From Adiantum capillus-veneris (taxonomy: Eukaryota; Streptophyta; Polypodiopsida; Polypodiales; Pteridaceae), in assembly GCA_014529385.2 (NCBI GenBank), contig CM043960.1, positions 125,405,043-125,469,042 of the forward strand: DNA of 64,000 nucleotides, in the 5' to 3' direction. Made by a program: the position numbers and the translations under genes. Numbering within the stretch: the first letter of the stretch is position 1; every line of letters begins with the position of its first letter. Shown here one piece after another: positions 52,855 to 64,000 of this stretch. Below the pieces are notes generated by a model that did no database searches, was not told the origin of the DNA, and saw only the letters and a program-made list of their open reading frames with translations.

Positions 52855-54648
52855 CTAAAACCTTAGGTAGGTGACCAAGACTAATCCTTGAGGATTGGGA
52901 TTTTTGGCTTGCTAAGAGTCTCGCTTTACATTTAGATAGGATCAGAGGGTGGAGGAATCTCTAGGTCTTAGAGGGAGTCTAGGAAGCGTGTGCCTGGCCT
53001 AGATCCTTCGACTTAGGTAGATGAGGTAGAATTAGGTAGTTGTAGGTGGTAGTCGAGTTCTAGAGTAGGAGTTGGAGTGGTAGAAGCGGTGAGAGGAGAG
53101 CTTGAGAGTCCAGAGAGGCCAAAAAGCAACCAAAAAAACACCATCATCACCATTTCACATGATAGGTAGGAGTAGAGTAAGTAGGACATCATGATTCAAG
53201 ATCCAGAGCATTTCATGCATGTACACTTGCTTGGTAAAATCATTACAAGTTTGTAAAAGACGCAAAAGTGTGTTTGAAAGCCTAATTGAAATCCAAAAGT
53301 TACTGTGAGTGTTTCTAATAGACCTACAGAGCATCAGGAGCATTCCTGCCAGAAAAAAATTTAATTTTAAGCCAGGAGACATCCTACACGTAAGATGTCT
53401 ACATGCTAATCTGGGAGGACTTTTGGGCTTTTGAGTTGACCAGTGTGTTCAAAAGGTAGGGTTTACCCTAATTTCAACTGGAAAGTGGAAATTTGGCCAT
53501 ATCTTGACAAGATAAGGCCAGATAGACTAAAATTGTCAGACATCCTACCCAAATAGTGCCAAAACATTATTTTGAGACCAAAACCATAAGAGGGATGCAT
53601 GAGCATGTCTTGCATGATATATTGAGTGACTGAAAGGGGTTTCACCTCATTTGGGTGAGAAAATTGGGTTCAAAGTGGACTTTAGCACTTTTGACTGAAA
53701 AAGGCAAGAACAGTTGAAATTTGGGACTTTTGGCATCCAAACCAAAATCTAAGCATACCATTGGGTTACTGACATCAAGGGGAAGCTGTGGGACAAGTCT
53801 GGGGTCAAACAGGCCAAAAAGACATCCTACGCGTAGGATGTCTTTTGAGTGATTTTGGACTCCAAACTGAATTCTACCAAAGTGATCAGCAACTCAAGGG
53901 GGGCCTGGGCTTTGAGTTTGAAGCCATTCTGATGAAAAAGACATCCTACGCATAGGATGTCTAATGCAAGAAAATGAAGCCAGACTTTGACTTTGAGCAT
54001 AGTAAGGTGTTGTATAGCCTAAGGCAAGCCTCCTAGTCAGTTTTGGTCCAATTTGGAGTTGATTAGACTGATCAATATCAGCAACAGGCTGTCGGAACAG
54101 ATTTCTGACTCATTGACCAGCTAACAGGTGTCCAAATCAAAAAGTAAAAGCAGCAGTAAGCTCAGCACAACAAGGGGAAACAACAGTGTAAAAATCCAGG
54201 CAAAACATAGCAGGAGACATCCTACGCGTAGGATGTCTATTAGGGCCTACTGCAAGGAAAATTTGACCTGGCATAGACAATAAGATTCTATTTGGCTTAG
54301 GGGTTCCAGAACCTCTTTCAGAAGTGAATTTGGACCTTGTTTGCCCATTTGACGAAGCAAAGACTGAATTCAGACTTTTTCGCGTGAATTGACCAACATC
54401 TGAGGGAAGTACTGTTTCAAATTACCAGACCTAATCCAGAACAGCAGCAGTGTATAAAATACAGTAGTGGTTGAGATTAACTCTCCAGTTATACCAATCA
54501 TTACTAAGATAACCTCTAGCAGATAAATGATTTGATTCAATTGCCGAAATTAAAACGCTTGTGTACATGTATATTCAGCAACAAAGCAAGAAGTTGTGCA
54601 GAAACTGACCCTTTGCTAGGTGAGTGGTTGGATTTGTGATAAATTGCA
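52855..54648 (+). other. R6 leader with four 24-bp palindromes
   Basis: No coding frame. Half-unit AGACATCCTACG followed by its reverse complement occurs at 53820-53843 (extended to a 30-bp perfect palindrome by flanking A4/T4) and 54215-54238 (perfect), at 53939-53962 (one mismatch) and at 53377-53400 (two). Lone half-sites CAGACATCCTA stand at 52481 (inside the LTR) and 53537. Confidence 0.9.
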
Positions 54649-56364
54649 TTGATAAGTTTGATGAATTTAAGATCAGGAAGATACATTGTTAGAGACCAGA
54701 AGGTGGCAGGTGACCAAGGTAGCTTAGTGTCCACTGAAGAGAGAGTAACTCAGGCAAGGCTAGATCCGCTAGCACCGATTATTGAGGAAGGGAGTGATAC
54801 TGACACTTCTTCAAACAGATCTTTCTTCATGATGGGTAGCCAACAGCCAGAAGGTTTCACCTATGATGGACCTATGCGAGGAGGAAGCACCTCCCAAAAT
54901 CCTTTGAGTGATTCCAAGCTCACGGTGATCTTCTTAGAGGGAACAAACTCGAGAGGAGCCCTAGTCTATTCTGACTATCGAGGCCGCAAGTGCATTTGTA
55001 TCGAAGAGAGGCCAGCTCAAAGATTGGAGATAATCCAAGTCTATGATGATGGAGATAGATTCCGAGATGAAAAGGGGAACCACTATTTAATAGTTAGTAA
55101 CCCTGAAGATTACAACAGATATAGAGATAACATGGCGAAAGGGAAAATGGTTTCAGAAACTCAAGAACCGCCACCAAACATTGATCGGCCCGGAGCTATT
55201 TTTATGTATGATAAGAAAACAACCAGGGTTCCAACTTATAACGAGAACGTGGGAATCTACAAGCATGAGAGTGAGGGTATAGTCTCTTACTTTCGCAGCA
55301 AAGAACCATACATAAACGAATTAAGCAAAGACAAGGTTCTTTACTCATTCTCTTATGAAAATGCTACGAGGAAGGGCATAGTTTTTGTTGATAGATACGG
55401 GCGAGAATACCAACGTATTCTCCCTGAGGAGGTAGAGAGGGCAACAGGTCCAAGAGCATCAGCATATGCCCCTGAGGAAGTTCCAAGAGCCACCTACACC
55501 CCAAGCAAGTCAACGAATCCTTTTTCAGATGATTATGATGCAACCTCACATTCCACGCGACCGCAAGCATTCAACAACCAAGACCAACCAACAAACCAGC
55601 CATCATTGCACGCATGGCTTCGACAGAGCGTAACAATGGAATCAGACCAAAACCGAGATGGTTATCAAGCCACACGAGGGCTCAGGGATTTGCAAGAACC
55701 ACCACTCTATTCAAGGTATCAGGCAGAGAGTAAACCAAAGACTCAAGGGTCAACAGAGCCTGGAGGACCACCCATAGAACGAGTTCGCAGAGAAGAACCA
55801 CCTCCAGCGAGAACCGTTAGAAATTATGGCTTAAGAACACCATTGGGAGAGGAACCAGCCTATTACAGAAGGCCTGAGGAGGTGTATCGACTAGGACGGG
55901 GTGATCCAATGATGAGGTTTGTAGACCATCAAAGAATTAGATCTTCTTAAGTGCAAAAATGGGTAAATAAGAAATACACAGGAAGCAGAGACCCAAGAGA
56001 TCATGTAGCAGCCTTTGTGCGTGTAATTAGAGCCGAAGAGGTGTTAGATTTTCCTACCCAATTTGCAGGGTTTGGACTAACCCTAGAGGATGATGCTGCC
56101 ACTTGGTTTGACTCTGTAGAGCATAGAGACTTTGAGTCGATGAAGGAAGTGTTTGACGAGTTTATCGAGGAATTCTCTCAAAGGGAAATAGCTCATAATA
56201 CCGTCTCACAAATCCATAAATTCAAACAGAAAGATGGAGAATCTGTACGAAAGGCATCCCTAAGACTAAAAAGATATGTTAAGTTCTGTCCTATTGAAGA
56301 ACTGCCAACTCAGTCCAGACTTATGCTGATATTCATCCAAGGACTAAGGAATGCAGATCTCTAG
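54649..56364 (+). pseudogene. R6 Gag
   Basis: 433 residues to a TAA at 55948, then 137 more in the same frame. The N-terminus has MNLRSG (as in R5), followed by a polar, Arg/Glu/Pro-rich matrix-like region with FTYDGPMRGGS and repeated YxxxxR(K)GxVxxD(R)YGRxY segments (near 54955-55000 and 55360-55410). After the stop comes a PF03732-type capsid block: VQKWVNKKYTGSRDPRDHVAAF, DAATWFDSV, EEFSQREIAHNTVSQIHKFKQKDGESVRKASLRL. A single stop in an otherwise open frame is either a mutation or a readthrough site. Another TAG follows at 56362. Confidence 0.85.
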
Positions 56365-57251
56365 AAAGACTTACATATGAAGAGGAGCACGACGTTGAAT
56401 GAGTTGACCAAGGAAGCTCTGTACCTTGTGGACAATTGTGCGGTCTACAAAGAAGGGGAGTTCTAGGACCTTGATGACGATTCATCTTGTACACCAAACC
56501 CCAGGCTAAACAGCCCAAGTGGTGTGCTATTGAACAAAAATGGACAAACCATGGGACCAAGGAATGTTATTATAACAAGGGATATGTGAGAGAGAGACCT
56601 TATGCTCCCCAAGCTCTAGTAGCTTCCCCTCAAGTTCTACCAATGCCTAGATATCAAGCAGGCAATTTACCAGGACCTGTAGGTGTAGAAAGACCACAAC
56701 CGGTGTTGGGGCAACAACCACCCCTACCAGGATTACGACCAATTGGTATAAGATACACACCAACGGTAACTGAATCAGAGGATAAGGCTTTGGTGCCTAT
56801 GCATGCATATTATGAAGATCCCAATGGATATGCGGCAAACCCTGTCTATTATCCACCAGAAGAACCCACGACACCAGAACCATGGAGCATGATCAGAAAT
56901 ATAGGACCACCAACTGCTACACAGGCAACAGGAGAAGGAAGATATAGCTTAGATGAACGAACATTGTTTTTCATAGCCAATGGAGGCATGGGCGGACAGA
57001 GACATGCTTACCAACAAAGAGGAGCTCAAGGAGCACCTCAACAACCCAAGGGACCCTACTACAAGTGTGGAGGAGGCCATTGGCTGAGAGACTGTTCTCA
57101 TGATGAAATCATTAGAGTCAATGCGTATTTCCCAGAATGTGGAATTACTCATTTGATTCTCGATTGCCCTAAAAACCCGAGCAAAGGAGCAAAAACCACC
57201 TTGAACATGTTAGAAACAGTACCTTTCAGTGGAGGATCGGACGGAAAATGA
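56365..57251 (+). pseudogene. R6 nucleocapsid region
   Basis: After a frame change near 56465 an open frame runs to 57251. It holds KWCAIEQKWTNHGTKECYY, a Pro/Gln-rich linker, then two would-be knuckles YYKCGGGHWLRDC and YFPECGITHLILDC. In both, the first Cys of the CCHC is an aromatic residue (Tyr, Phe), so neither could bind zinc in the standard way. Confidence 0.75.
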
Positions 57252-57437
57252 GACAATCATACCTATTCAGCGGTAACACGAGCCCAAACTCAAAGAAGGA
57301 CGAATGAACCCATAGTTGAAGAATCAAAAATTGATGCCCAAAGTTCAGAAACGAAAAATCAGAGAAGCACTTGGAAAGTTAAAAAGGCGCGTAGGAAAGC
57401 CAGGAAAGAACGAGAGAAAAAAGCCCTATCCGAGAAG

Positions 57438-59393
57438 TTGAAACATACAAAGGACAGATTGGAGCGGTTAGAGGATCTAGCTAGCTTAATCTCACACACC
57501 ACAGCAGCCATAGCACCCAAGGAAATAGCAGAGCCCAAAAGTGCAGGATCAGGAGGATCTGTACTGGCGGACAAGGTAAATGAGCAGTTGGATGCGCTTC
57601 TAAAAGCTTATGAAGCTCGACTTAAAAAGAACCAAACCCAGGAGCAAAGGTGGATGACTTATCCATATGCAGAAATAGAAAAACAGAGGTTGGATATGTG
57701 TAAAAAGATGATCGAGACGGCTCAATCATTGATGGAAGACCCGCTGGGTAAACCTGCAAATTGGAAAGAAGCACCAGCTCCAACCCCTATCCAACCAACT
57801 TTAGAGAATCATGTGGAAACAAATGAAAGACTCACTAATGCCTATGAGTCTAGAGGAGAGCCTATCGTAGTGCCAAATACCACAGATGGGACAAGTGACG
57901 AGTTCCAACCTAAAATATTAGCAAAAATGGGTAAGGATTGTGACGGTCTAGACGATCTAAGGAAGCAAATCGGTGAGGCCAACGAAGCTAATAGGATGAG
58001 TAACCACCTGAATAGCACGAGAAAAGAAAACAATGTGATCTTACCTCCTATTGAAGAATTTGAGGCAAGGTCACAGATGAACTTTGAGATACATTCACAA
58101 GGGGAAGACCAAGGATCTATTAGTTCGGGGTACAGCCAACCAGACTCGTTGAGAACCTTACCCTCTTACCTGGGAGAGTACGAATCTAAGTCGGAAGTGA
58201 GAGCAATCCCATCTCAAAGACTTTCTTCTAACAAGGTGATGGATTCGCAAGGATTGATTGAGTTGTTATCCACCCCGGTGGCATGCACAATCACGTTAGC
58301 AGAACTCCTAAGGTTAATGCCAAAACATGTGGACCATAGTAGAGGAAAATGCCTAGAAAAATTTGGAGTGAAAAACCCCACCTTGAAGCTACAAGAAGGG
58401 ATCAGAGAGTTGGACAGGCCTCAACTAAACACTAGACCAGTACCATTGAATAAGGTTGGAGAATATTGCGAAGGAGAAGATGGAAACACTACGCTACCAG
58501 TAGAATTCCAAGGAGTAGTTTCCAAAGCTATTCTTGACAGTGGAGCGGGGGTTGCTATTGCCATTAAAGAAATCTGGAAAAAATGGGGAAAACCGCCTTT
58601 CAGGGCTACCCGAATGAAACTGCAATTGGCATACGGGTTCATGGAGAAGCCTCTAGGACTCTTAGAAAAAGTGATTGTCACTTCGTGCGGAATCGAGTAT
58701 GAGCATACATTTGCAATAGTCGATTTCGACAAGAAGAACAATTATGAGATCATCTTGGGACGACCATTCATGCGACAATTGAAGATGGTCCAATATTGGG
58801 GTTATGACCACATATACCTCAGACATGGCGAGACAACAACTAAAATACACCTGAAAGACCATAGTTACAAAGATGTGAACCAAACACCTGTGGAAGAGTT
58901 TGATTCGGCTACAGTATCAGGATCAGAACTACCAGCATGGTTAGGGCAACCAAAAGAGCTATGGATGTGCAGAGCTTCTCACTGTGGAAGCTTAAGAAGA
59001 GAGGAATGCGTCTTAGAAAGAACAATTGGAGACAAAGAGTATATTCCGGAACCTTTCCCTGAAGATGCCTTGGAACCTCTAGAATGGGAACACATACTAG
59101 CAACATTGGATGTCTATACCATTACCGACAGTCCAACAACAAAATTTTGAAATAAGGATGGCTATGATGTGTTACCCTATTACATGGTAAGCGTTATACT
59201 AGAAAAAGAGACGGTAGAACCACCAGAACAAGAAGAGTTTTACAACTCCTCTGAACATTTGGAAGTAAATGAGGATGCAGATAATGAGTATTCAGACACC
59301 TCAAGTGAGCGTGGAAATGAAACCGAGAATATCAAGTTTTATGATTTTGCTAATCAACACCCTAGACGCCAAGAACGCTATAGGAGGAAATGA
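57438..59393 (+). pseudogene. R6 protease region and spacer domain
   Basis: An N-terminal basic coiled coil, then EEQR..YPYAEIEKQRLDMCKKM, IGEANEANR, SLRTLPSYLGEYESKSEVRAIPSQRL, VPLNKVGEYCEGEDG, and active site AILDSGAGVAIA (~58533) with intact D-S-G. Core TSCGIEYEHTFAIVDFDKKNNYEIILGRPFMRQLKM. The spacer EDALEPLEWEHILATLDVY follows; a TGA at 59148 replaces the Cys codon found in R2 and R3 at this place, and the frame goes on (GYDVLPYYMVSV) to 59393. Confidence 0.85.
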
Positions 59394-59420
59394 GCAGGAA
59401 ACAAAGCGAGAGAGAACCTG

Positions 59421-61299
59421 ATGCCCAGGATAAAAGGTAAAACTCACTATTTGATGCTGGTAAAAGCAGAGGATTGTGTAAAGGATCAAATATCCAGGAA
59501 ATTCTCAAAAAATCGAAAAGAAAGAACGCGAGAGGAAATAAAACAGGTACGGAAAGCCAACACCGAAACAAAATCACAAAAATCTCAAAATTCAAAAAAA
59601 GAAACAACAAAAGACCAGGAGTGGACCAAACTGGAGCGTAAACAGAAATACCAAGAACTGAAACGGTCTTTGAGAGAGATATGGACCACTAAAGAAGATA
59701 GTGATGGTAAAGGGGAGTCAGAAAAGGGGAACATGAATGTACCATCACACTATCGAAAATTTACTATCCAGGACAGAAAAATCATCATGACACCACCAGT
59801 AAGGGAAAGAACCAACCAAGAATCTTACGATGGGCCTGAAAATGCAAAAAAGATAGACCTCGCAGAACCAGGTGAAAAGCCTCAGCCGGTCTATATAGCT
59901 AACGATTTAGAGCCTGAGGAGGAAGAACAGCAAACACAACTTCTCAAGAAGTATAAAGATGTGTTCGCTTGGTCCTATAAAGACCTCAAAGGAGTTGATC
60001 CATTGATATGCCAACATACAATTCCTTTGAAACCGGATGCAAAACCTAGCAAACAACGTCCTTATACATATAATGACACATTTGCTAAACGAATCAAAGA
60101 AGAGATTGATAAGCTAATGGAAGCTGAATTCATCTATGAAATTGAACATACAGATTGGGTGTCGCCCATTGTGGTAGTTCCCAAAAAGAATGGAAAACTG
60201 CGAGTGTGTGTAAACCTCAAAAAGGTGAATGCAGCAACCATAAGGGATAATTATCCCTTGCCAATCACAGAACATGTACTGGAGCGAGTGGCCGAGAAAC
60301 GGGCTTATTCCTTTCTGGATGGGTTTTCAGGATACAACCAACTGGCAATAGCAAGGGAGGATCAACACAAAACAGCATTTTCCACAGAATGGGGGATTTA
60401 TGCGTATCGAGTTATGCCATTTGGCTTAACTAATGCACCAGCCACTTTCCAAAGGTTAATGACTCATACATTCAAGGAATACCTAAGAATATTCTTAGAA
60501 ATTTACATGGATGACCTGTGCGTACACTCTCTCCTACGAAAGGAACATATTAACCATTTGCAAAAGGTCTTTGAAAAGTGCAGGACATATCGAATCTGTC
60601 TTAACCTGGAAAAGTGTGTGTTTATGGTTAAGCAAGGATGAATCTTAGGACACATTGTCTCAAAAGATGCCATAACCACTGACCTAGACAAAGTCAAAGT
60701 CATTATAGACCTACCGAGGCCTACTAATGCAAAACAAGTGCAATCCTTCATGGGACACTGTGGATATTATAGAAGATTCATATACATGTATGCGGTTATC
60801 GCACAACCTCTGTATTGTTTGCTAGTCAATTTTGAGTGGACCGAGGAGTGTGAAACTTCATTCCAAAAGCTGAAAGAAAACCTTATATCAGCACCTATAC
60901 TAAAGGCACCAGATTGGAATAAGATATTCCATGTGCACATTGATGCTTCAGCATATGCAATTGGAAGTATTCTAGATCAACCTCGAGATGGAACAATGGA
61001 TTTTTCGGTTTGCTATGCGAGTCGACAGTTAAACAGTGCAGAAAAGAACTACACGATAACCGAGCGGGAAGGGTTAGGAATGATTTATGCTGTAAAGAAA
61101 TTTCGGCATTATTTGCTTGAAAACAAATTTGTGTTCTTCACAGATCATCAAGCTCTTTTGTACCTATTAAATAAACCTTGCAATACAGAGAGAATCGTAC
61201 GCTGGTTTATTATATTGCTAGAATTTGACTTCACAGTGGTGGTCAAAAAGGGTAAAACCCATCTACGAGCGGATCATCTTTCAAGGATACAAAACGGGT
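59421..61299 (+). pseudogene. R6 reverse transcriptase and RNase H
   Basis: Basic N-terminal region, then VFAWSYKDLKGVDPLICQHTIPLKPDAKPSKQRPY and RT blocks SPIVVVPKKNGKLRVCVNLKKVN, SFLDGFSGYNQL (Asp), MPFGLTNAPATFQRLM, IYMDDLCVHS (YMDD). A TGA at 60639 interrupts just before ILGHIVSKD; the frame continues in phase. RNase H: VHIDASAYAIGSIL, EREGLGMIYAVKKF, FFTDHQALLYLL, RADHLSRIQNG, at which point R8 inserts. Sequence type is Tat-like (LDGFSGYNQ). One nonsense change is the only clear defect in this block. Confidence 0.88.
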
Positions 61300-62797
61300 G
61301 TAACATTTAATGGTCTAAAAACTTATGTGTAGCGGAAATTAGCATGAACATAGCGGGCATTTCATTAGCATAGATTCCTAATGAGAATTACAAGAGTACT
61401 TGGGTGGAGAGAGCAACAAAAAGCATAACACCTAGTTAGATAGCATGAACAATACTTTCAAAAGAGAGAGAAATTAAGCTATTGACAACAGTTGAGGACC
61501 GGATTTGCATGGAGCTGGTCCCCCCTCCAAAAGGCTTTGTATTATGGTTTCCCCATCAAGAGAGACATTGTACAATACAATTCTTTGTGTTCCTTCAAGA
61601 CTAGCTAGTGCAATGAAGATGAAAGCTTCATGCACTAAGCAAAACACTTACTAAACACAACTTTAATTATCCCTGTTCTCAGACCCAAGACCTCACACAC
61701 CTTCGAAGATGGTGAGAGCTAGCAGGGTATGAGAGTAGATTGAGAAGAAGAAGGAGTATCTTACGAGAAAGATGTACATCTCCTCACATAATAACTCATA
61801 TTAGCATAGCTTAGCTTAGTAATTAGCATGGTAGAGGAGATGAGCATGCATTGAATCTTGGCTCTTGGTTGGATTTGCATCCACATGCCAAGAGTATGTC
61901 GATGTAGGCTTCTATCTCACAAGCTTGGAGTAGGTGATGAGCTCTCCATTAAAGCTTGGGAAGAGATAGTCTTCTCTTTCTTCACACATGAGATTGTGTG
62001 AGTGTGTGTGTGATAATGTCTTGCAAAAATCAGCCCCCTCTCTCTCTTGGGCGAGCCTCCTTGCTATTTGCTCTTGCAGGCTCCCTATTGGACAATGCCA
62101 AGCTCAGCCAATGGCTATTAAGCAGCATAAGTGATAGCCTTCTGACATGTGTCCCCCTTTCCCCTTTTGTGAGAGCTTAATCAATTAAACTTAATTTATT
62201 TAAGTGAATTAAATCCCCATTGGACCTTTCCCTATTCTGACCAATAGGAATTAAGTAGCCCATTGGGCAGCTCAATTCCTGTTGGACCCCTTCTCAGACT
62301 GTCCAATAATCATCCAGGAGACTTAATTTTCATTGGTTCTTTTTATTAAGTGTTTTAAAATTAATTAGGCTAAATTTACTCTAGCCTAATTCTCATTGGT
62401 CCACTTCAAGGGTCATCCAATAGGAATTGGGCACACCTTGTGGGCATCTGGGCTAGGGAGCTGACATGTGTCCCTAATTCCCTTTGTGTCAAGGGAGCTT
62501 GTGTGTGTGTGTGTGGCCTTCTCTCTCATCCCCTACCTTTAGGGCTTGCCCCCTCATGTGTAGGTATGTGTGTTGACTTTGGAGAGCACACAAACCACCC
62601 AATTCATCCTAAGCTTTAACCCTTTGGACACAACCTTTGAATTTTAGAACCTTAGCATTTTGGAAGTCTTAATGGGCTGAACCTCAGGGTATTTTTAGCC
62701 CATTGTTGCACATGGCTCTTTTGCATATGGCCCCCGCTTTGGATCCCTATTTTCCCTCCTTTGGATCCCTACTCTGGCCGGTCTGCTAGCTTAACCA
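61300..62797 (-). mobile_element. R8 3' LTR
   Basis: Plus-strand start TGTAACATTTAATGG. Same facing CCAAT pairs as in R7 (62077-62102, 62218-62246, 62280-62309, 62393-62423). Inner edge set as in R7 and similarly approximate. Confidence 0.85.
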
Positions 62798-63270
62798 ATA
62801 TTCTAGCTTTTTCTCCCCTGGCACTTCCCTATATTAAATGATCAGTTTAACATGATAAAATCATTTAGGAGATTTAGATATTGATTATTATGACATTACC
62901 TTTCTCTTGAAATCATAGTCGTCCTCGACTATGGTGTAGAGAAGATAAAGCATATTCATGAGTCCCGCGGGTAGAGGATCCCTATGTTACCCTACGACAT
63001 CATTCCACAATGGATGACTAGTCCATTTGGCGCTTGAGAGCCTGAGGCTGCCGCAAGCCTGTCTGCACATTAGTCCTATCAGTCTTCCATAGTAGAGTGA
63101 CAAGCTCTACTTGGTGTTTGGGAGACTTCGTCTCCGCAAAATTGATCTAAGCATGCATACTACTTCATTTATGTGCACAATAAAGAAAAAGAGAGTCTTA
63201 TAAGACAAAAAAAACTTTGTTCATTTTGTACATTTTCTTACTCTTGGGAAGCATTGTAAGCATTGACAAG
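62798..63270 (-). other. R8 PPT and 3' untranslated stretch
   Basis: Corresponds to 44613-45039 in R7, with a 60-bp segment (63137-63196) that R7 lacks or has lost. No coding sequence. Confidence 0.6.
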
Positions 63271-64000
63271 GTTTATGTTATCCTTTAATTGTATGCCTTG
63301 TATCCATCTAGCATCTTCAAAAGGATAATTCTTAAACTTAATAAGATATCGTCGGATAGTCTTACCGCCTCTTAATACCTTGTCTTCATGTCAGAGAATG
63401 GACTCAGGCTGCAGCACCTCCTCTTGGTCCTCGATCTCCGGTGGGTCTTCAATAGTTGGTTCTTGAGGTGGCTCTCCTTTATAAGGCTTTAATAGGCTCA
63501 CATGGAAAGCATTGTGTATGAGCCAATGATTGGGCAACTTGAGTTGATAGGCCATCTCATTGATTGGCCTAAGAATCTGGACCATAGTACTTTTTTGCTA
63601 GTTTAGCATAGTACTTTTGGTGGCCTCTAGGATTCTTGCCCGTCGTGTGCCTTAATCGAGCCTTGGGAAACTTTAATAAGACCCAATCATTTTCTTTAAA
63701 GGCTTGGGCTCTTCTGTGCTTGTCAGCAGCAGCCTTTTGCCTTTGCTGTGAGATAGAGATAGCATCCTTAATCTTTTGAAAAGATTCTTGTAGGTCTCGG
63801 CTATACTCATGTGCAGCGAAGATCCTCCCATGTACCTTAAGTAGCAAGGGACTTTTTGATCTTCTCTCAATTACCTCGAAAGGTGCTTTTCCCGTGGAAG
63901 TATGTACAGTGTTATTGTAAGCATACTCCACTAAGGGTAAGTACTTCTCCCATTGGGATCTTTGATCTACTTCCGTTACATAGGCTTTTAGTAGATCGAG
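63271..64000 (-). pseudogene. R8 integrase C-terminal half and chromodomain
   Basis: From the right: MEYAYNNTVHTSTGKAPFEVIE, DAISISQQRQKAAADKHRRAQAF, KENDWVLLKFPKARLRHTTGKNP, KKYYG. A small deletion near 63582 shifts the frame (R7 has about 13 more bases here), then LRPINEMAYQLKLPNHWL, HNAFHVSLLKPYKGEPP, QPESIL. A TGA at ~63392 follows, where R7 has CGA, and then the chromodomain core YLIKFKNYPFEDARW. Confidence 0.82.

Larger units (their letters stand above)
51965..61299 (+). mobile_element. R6: Tat-like Ty3/gypsy element, 3' part displaced
   Basis: 5' LTR, tRNA-Asp PBS, 1.8-kb leader with palindromes, gag, protease, RT and RNase H, all on the plus strand. Inserted into R7 gag and cut at 61299 by R8; its integrase, possible Trp-repeat module and 3' LTR would lie beyond the window. 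It has the only protease-RT-RNase H series of the Tat type here and is the natural reference for the deleted R2, R3 and R5. Confidence 0.87.
61300..64000 (-). mobile_element. R8: second chromodomain Ty3 element (R7 family), partial
   Basis: 3' LTR 61300-62797 in R6 RNase H, then PPT region, chromodomain and integrase on the minus strand to the window edge. Very similar to R7, without R7's two insertions and without the chromodomain stop, so it is a younger copy. The 5 bases before it are ACGGG; the other duplicate is outside the window. Confidence 0.9.

Overview
This window looks like a repeat-dense stretch of a large land-plant nuclear genome. I see no ordinary host gene. The evidence for a plant is: several Ty3/gypsy LTR retrotransposons whose primer-binding sites match the 3' end of plant tRNA-Asp (TGGCGCCG[T/C]TGCCGGGGA, typical of Tat/Athila-type elements); chromodomain Ty3 elements; a CACTA-type TNP2 transposase relic; GT-AG introns; and long GA/CT microsatellites. 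I cannot decide between seed plant, fern and lycophyte.

Layout, left to right. 1-1009: LTR remnant of the chromodomain family (R1). ~1010-7816: plus-strand Tat-like element R2, decayed gag-protease without RT/IN, ending in PPT and 3' LTR. 8005-9863: TNP2 transposase pseudogene. 10204-~16000, probably on to ~18650: minus-strand Tat-like element R3, again gag-protease without RT/IN, followed by an array of eight palindromes (seven at ~299 bp spacing). 19022-~21800: LTR, PBS and hairpin-rich leader of R4. 22033-22269: partial LTR. 22757-43054: minus-strand LTR element R5, complete from end to end, with 5-bp target duplication ACATG. Its 5' LTR is split by an 11.6-kb DNA transposon (30882-42517). 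43141-~51963: minus-strand chromodomain element R7, which has taken up a 1.3-kb TIR element (45481-46805) and a 1.94-kb solo LTR (46883-48826). ~51965-61299: plus-strand Tat-like element R6 (LTR, PBS, palindromic leader, gag, protease, RT, RNase H), inserted in R7 and itself interrupted at 61300 by R8, a second copy of the R7 family that runs off the window.

The best candidate for an undescribed system is the 11,636-bp DNA transposon. It has 33-bp inverted termini beginning CATTAG, and comparison with the sister LTR shows no target duplication. It carries five multi-exon or single-exon genes: an ~854-residue presumptive transposase I cannot place in a family, two unknown minus-strand genes, a Ulp1-type (C48) protease gene whose N-terminus reads MARTKATARK, almost the histone H3 tail, and an FCP1/NIF-type (Pol II CTD phosphatase-like) HAD domain. 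A SUMO-protease fold, a histone-tail look-alike and a CTD-phosphatase-like domain together suggest a mobile element equipped to act on host chromatin or transcription. That is inference.

A second theme is structure in non-coding parts of the LTR elements: palindromes phased at ~299 bp in R3, 24-bp palindromes in the R6 leader, (TG)n-loop hairpins in the R4 leader, a run of mini-hairpins with constant GGTTA loop and changing but complementary stems in the solo LTR, inverted CCAAT pairs in the R7/R8 LTRs, and a matching hairpin just before the PPT in R2 and R3. A third is an extra retropepsin-like domain followed by Trp-rich repeats at the 3' coding end of R2, R3 and R5.
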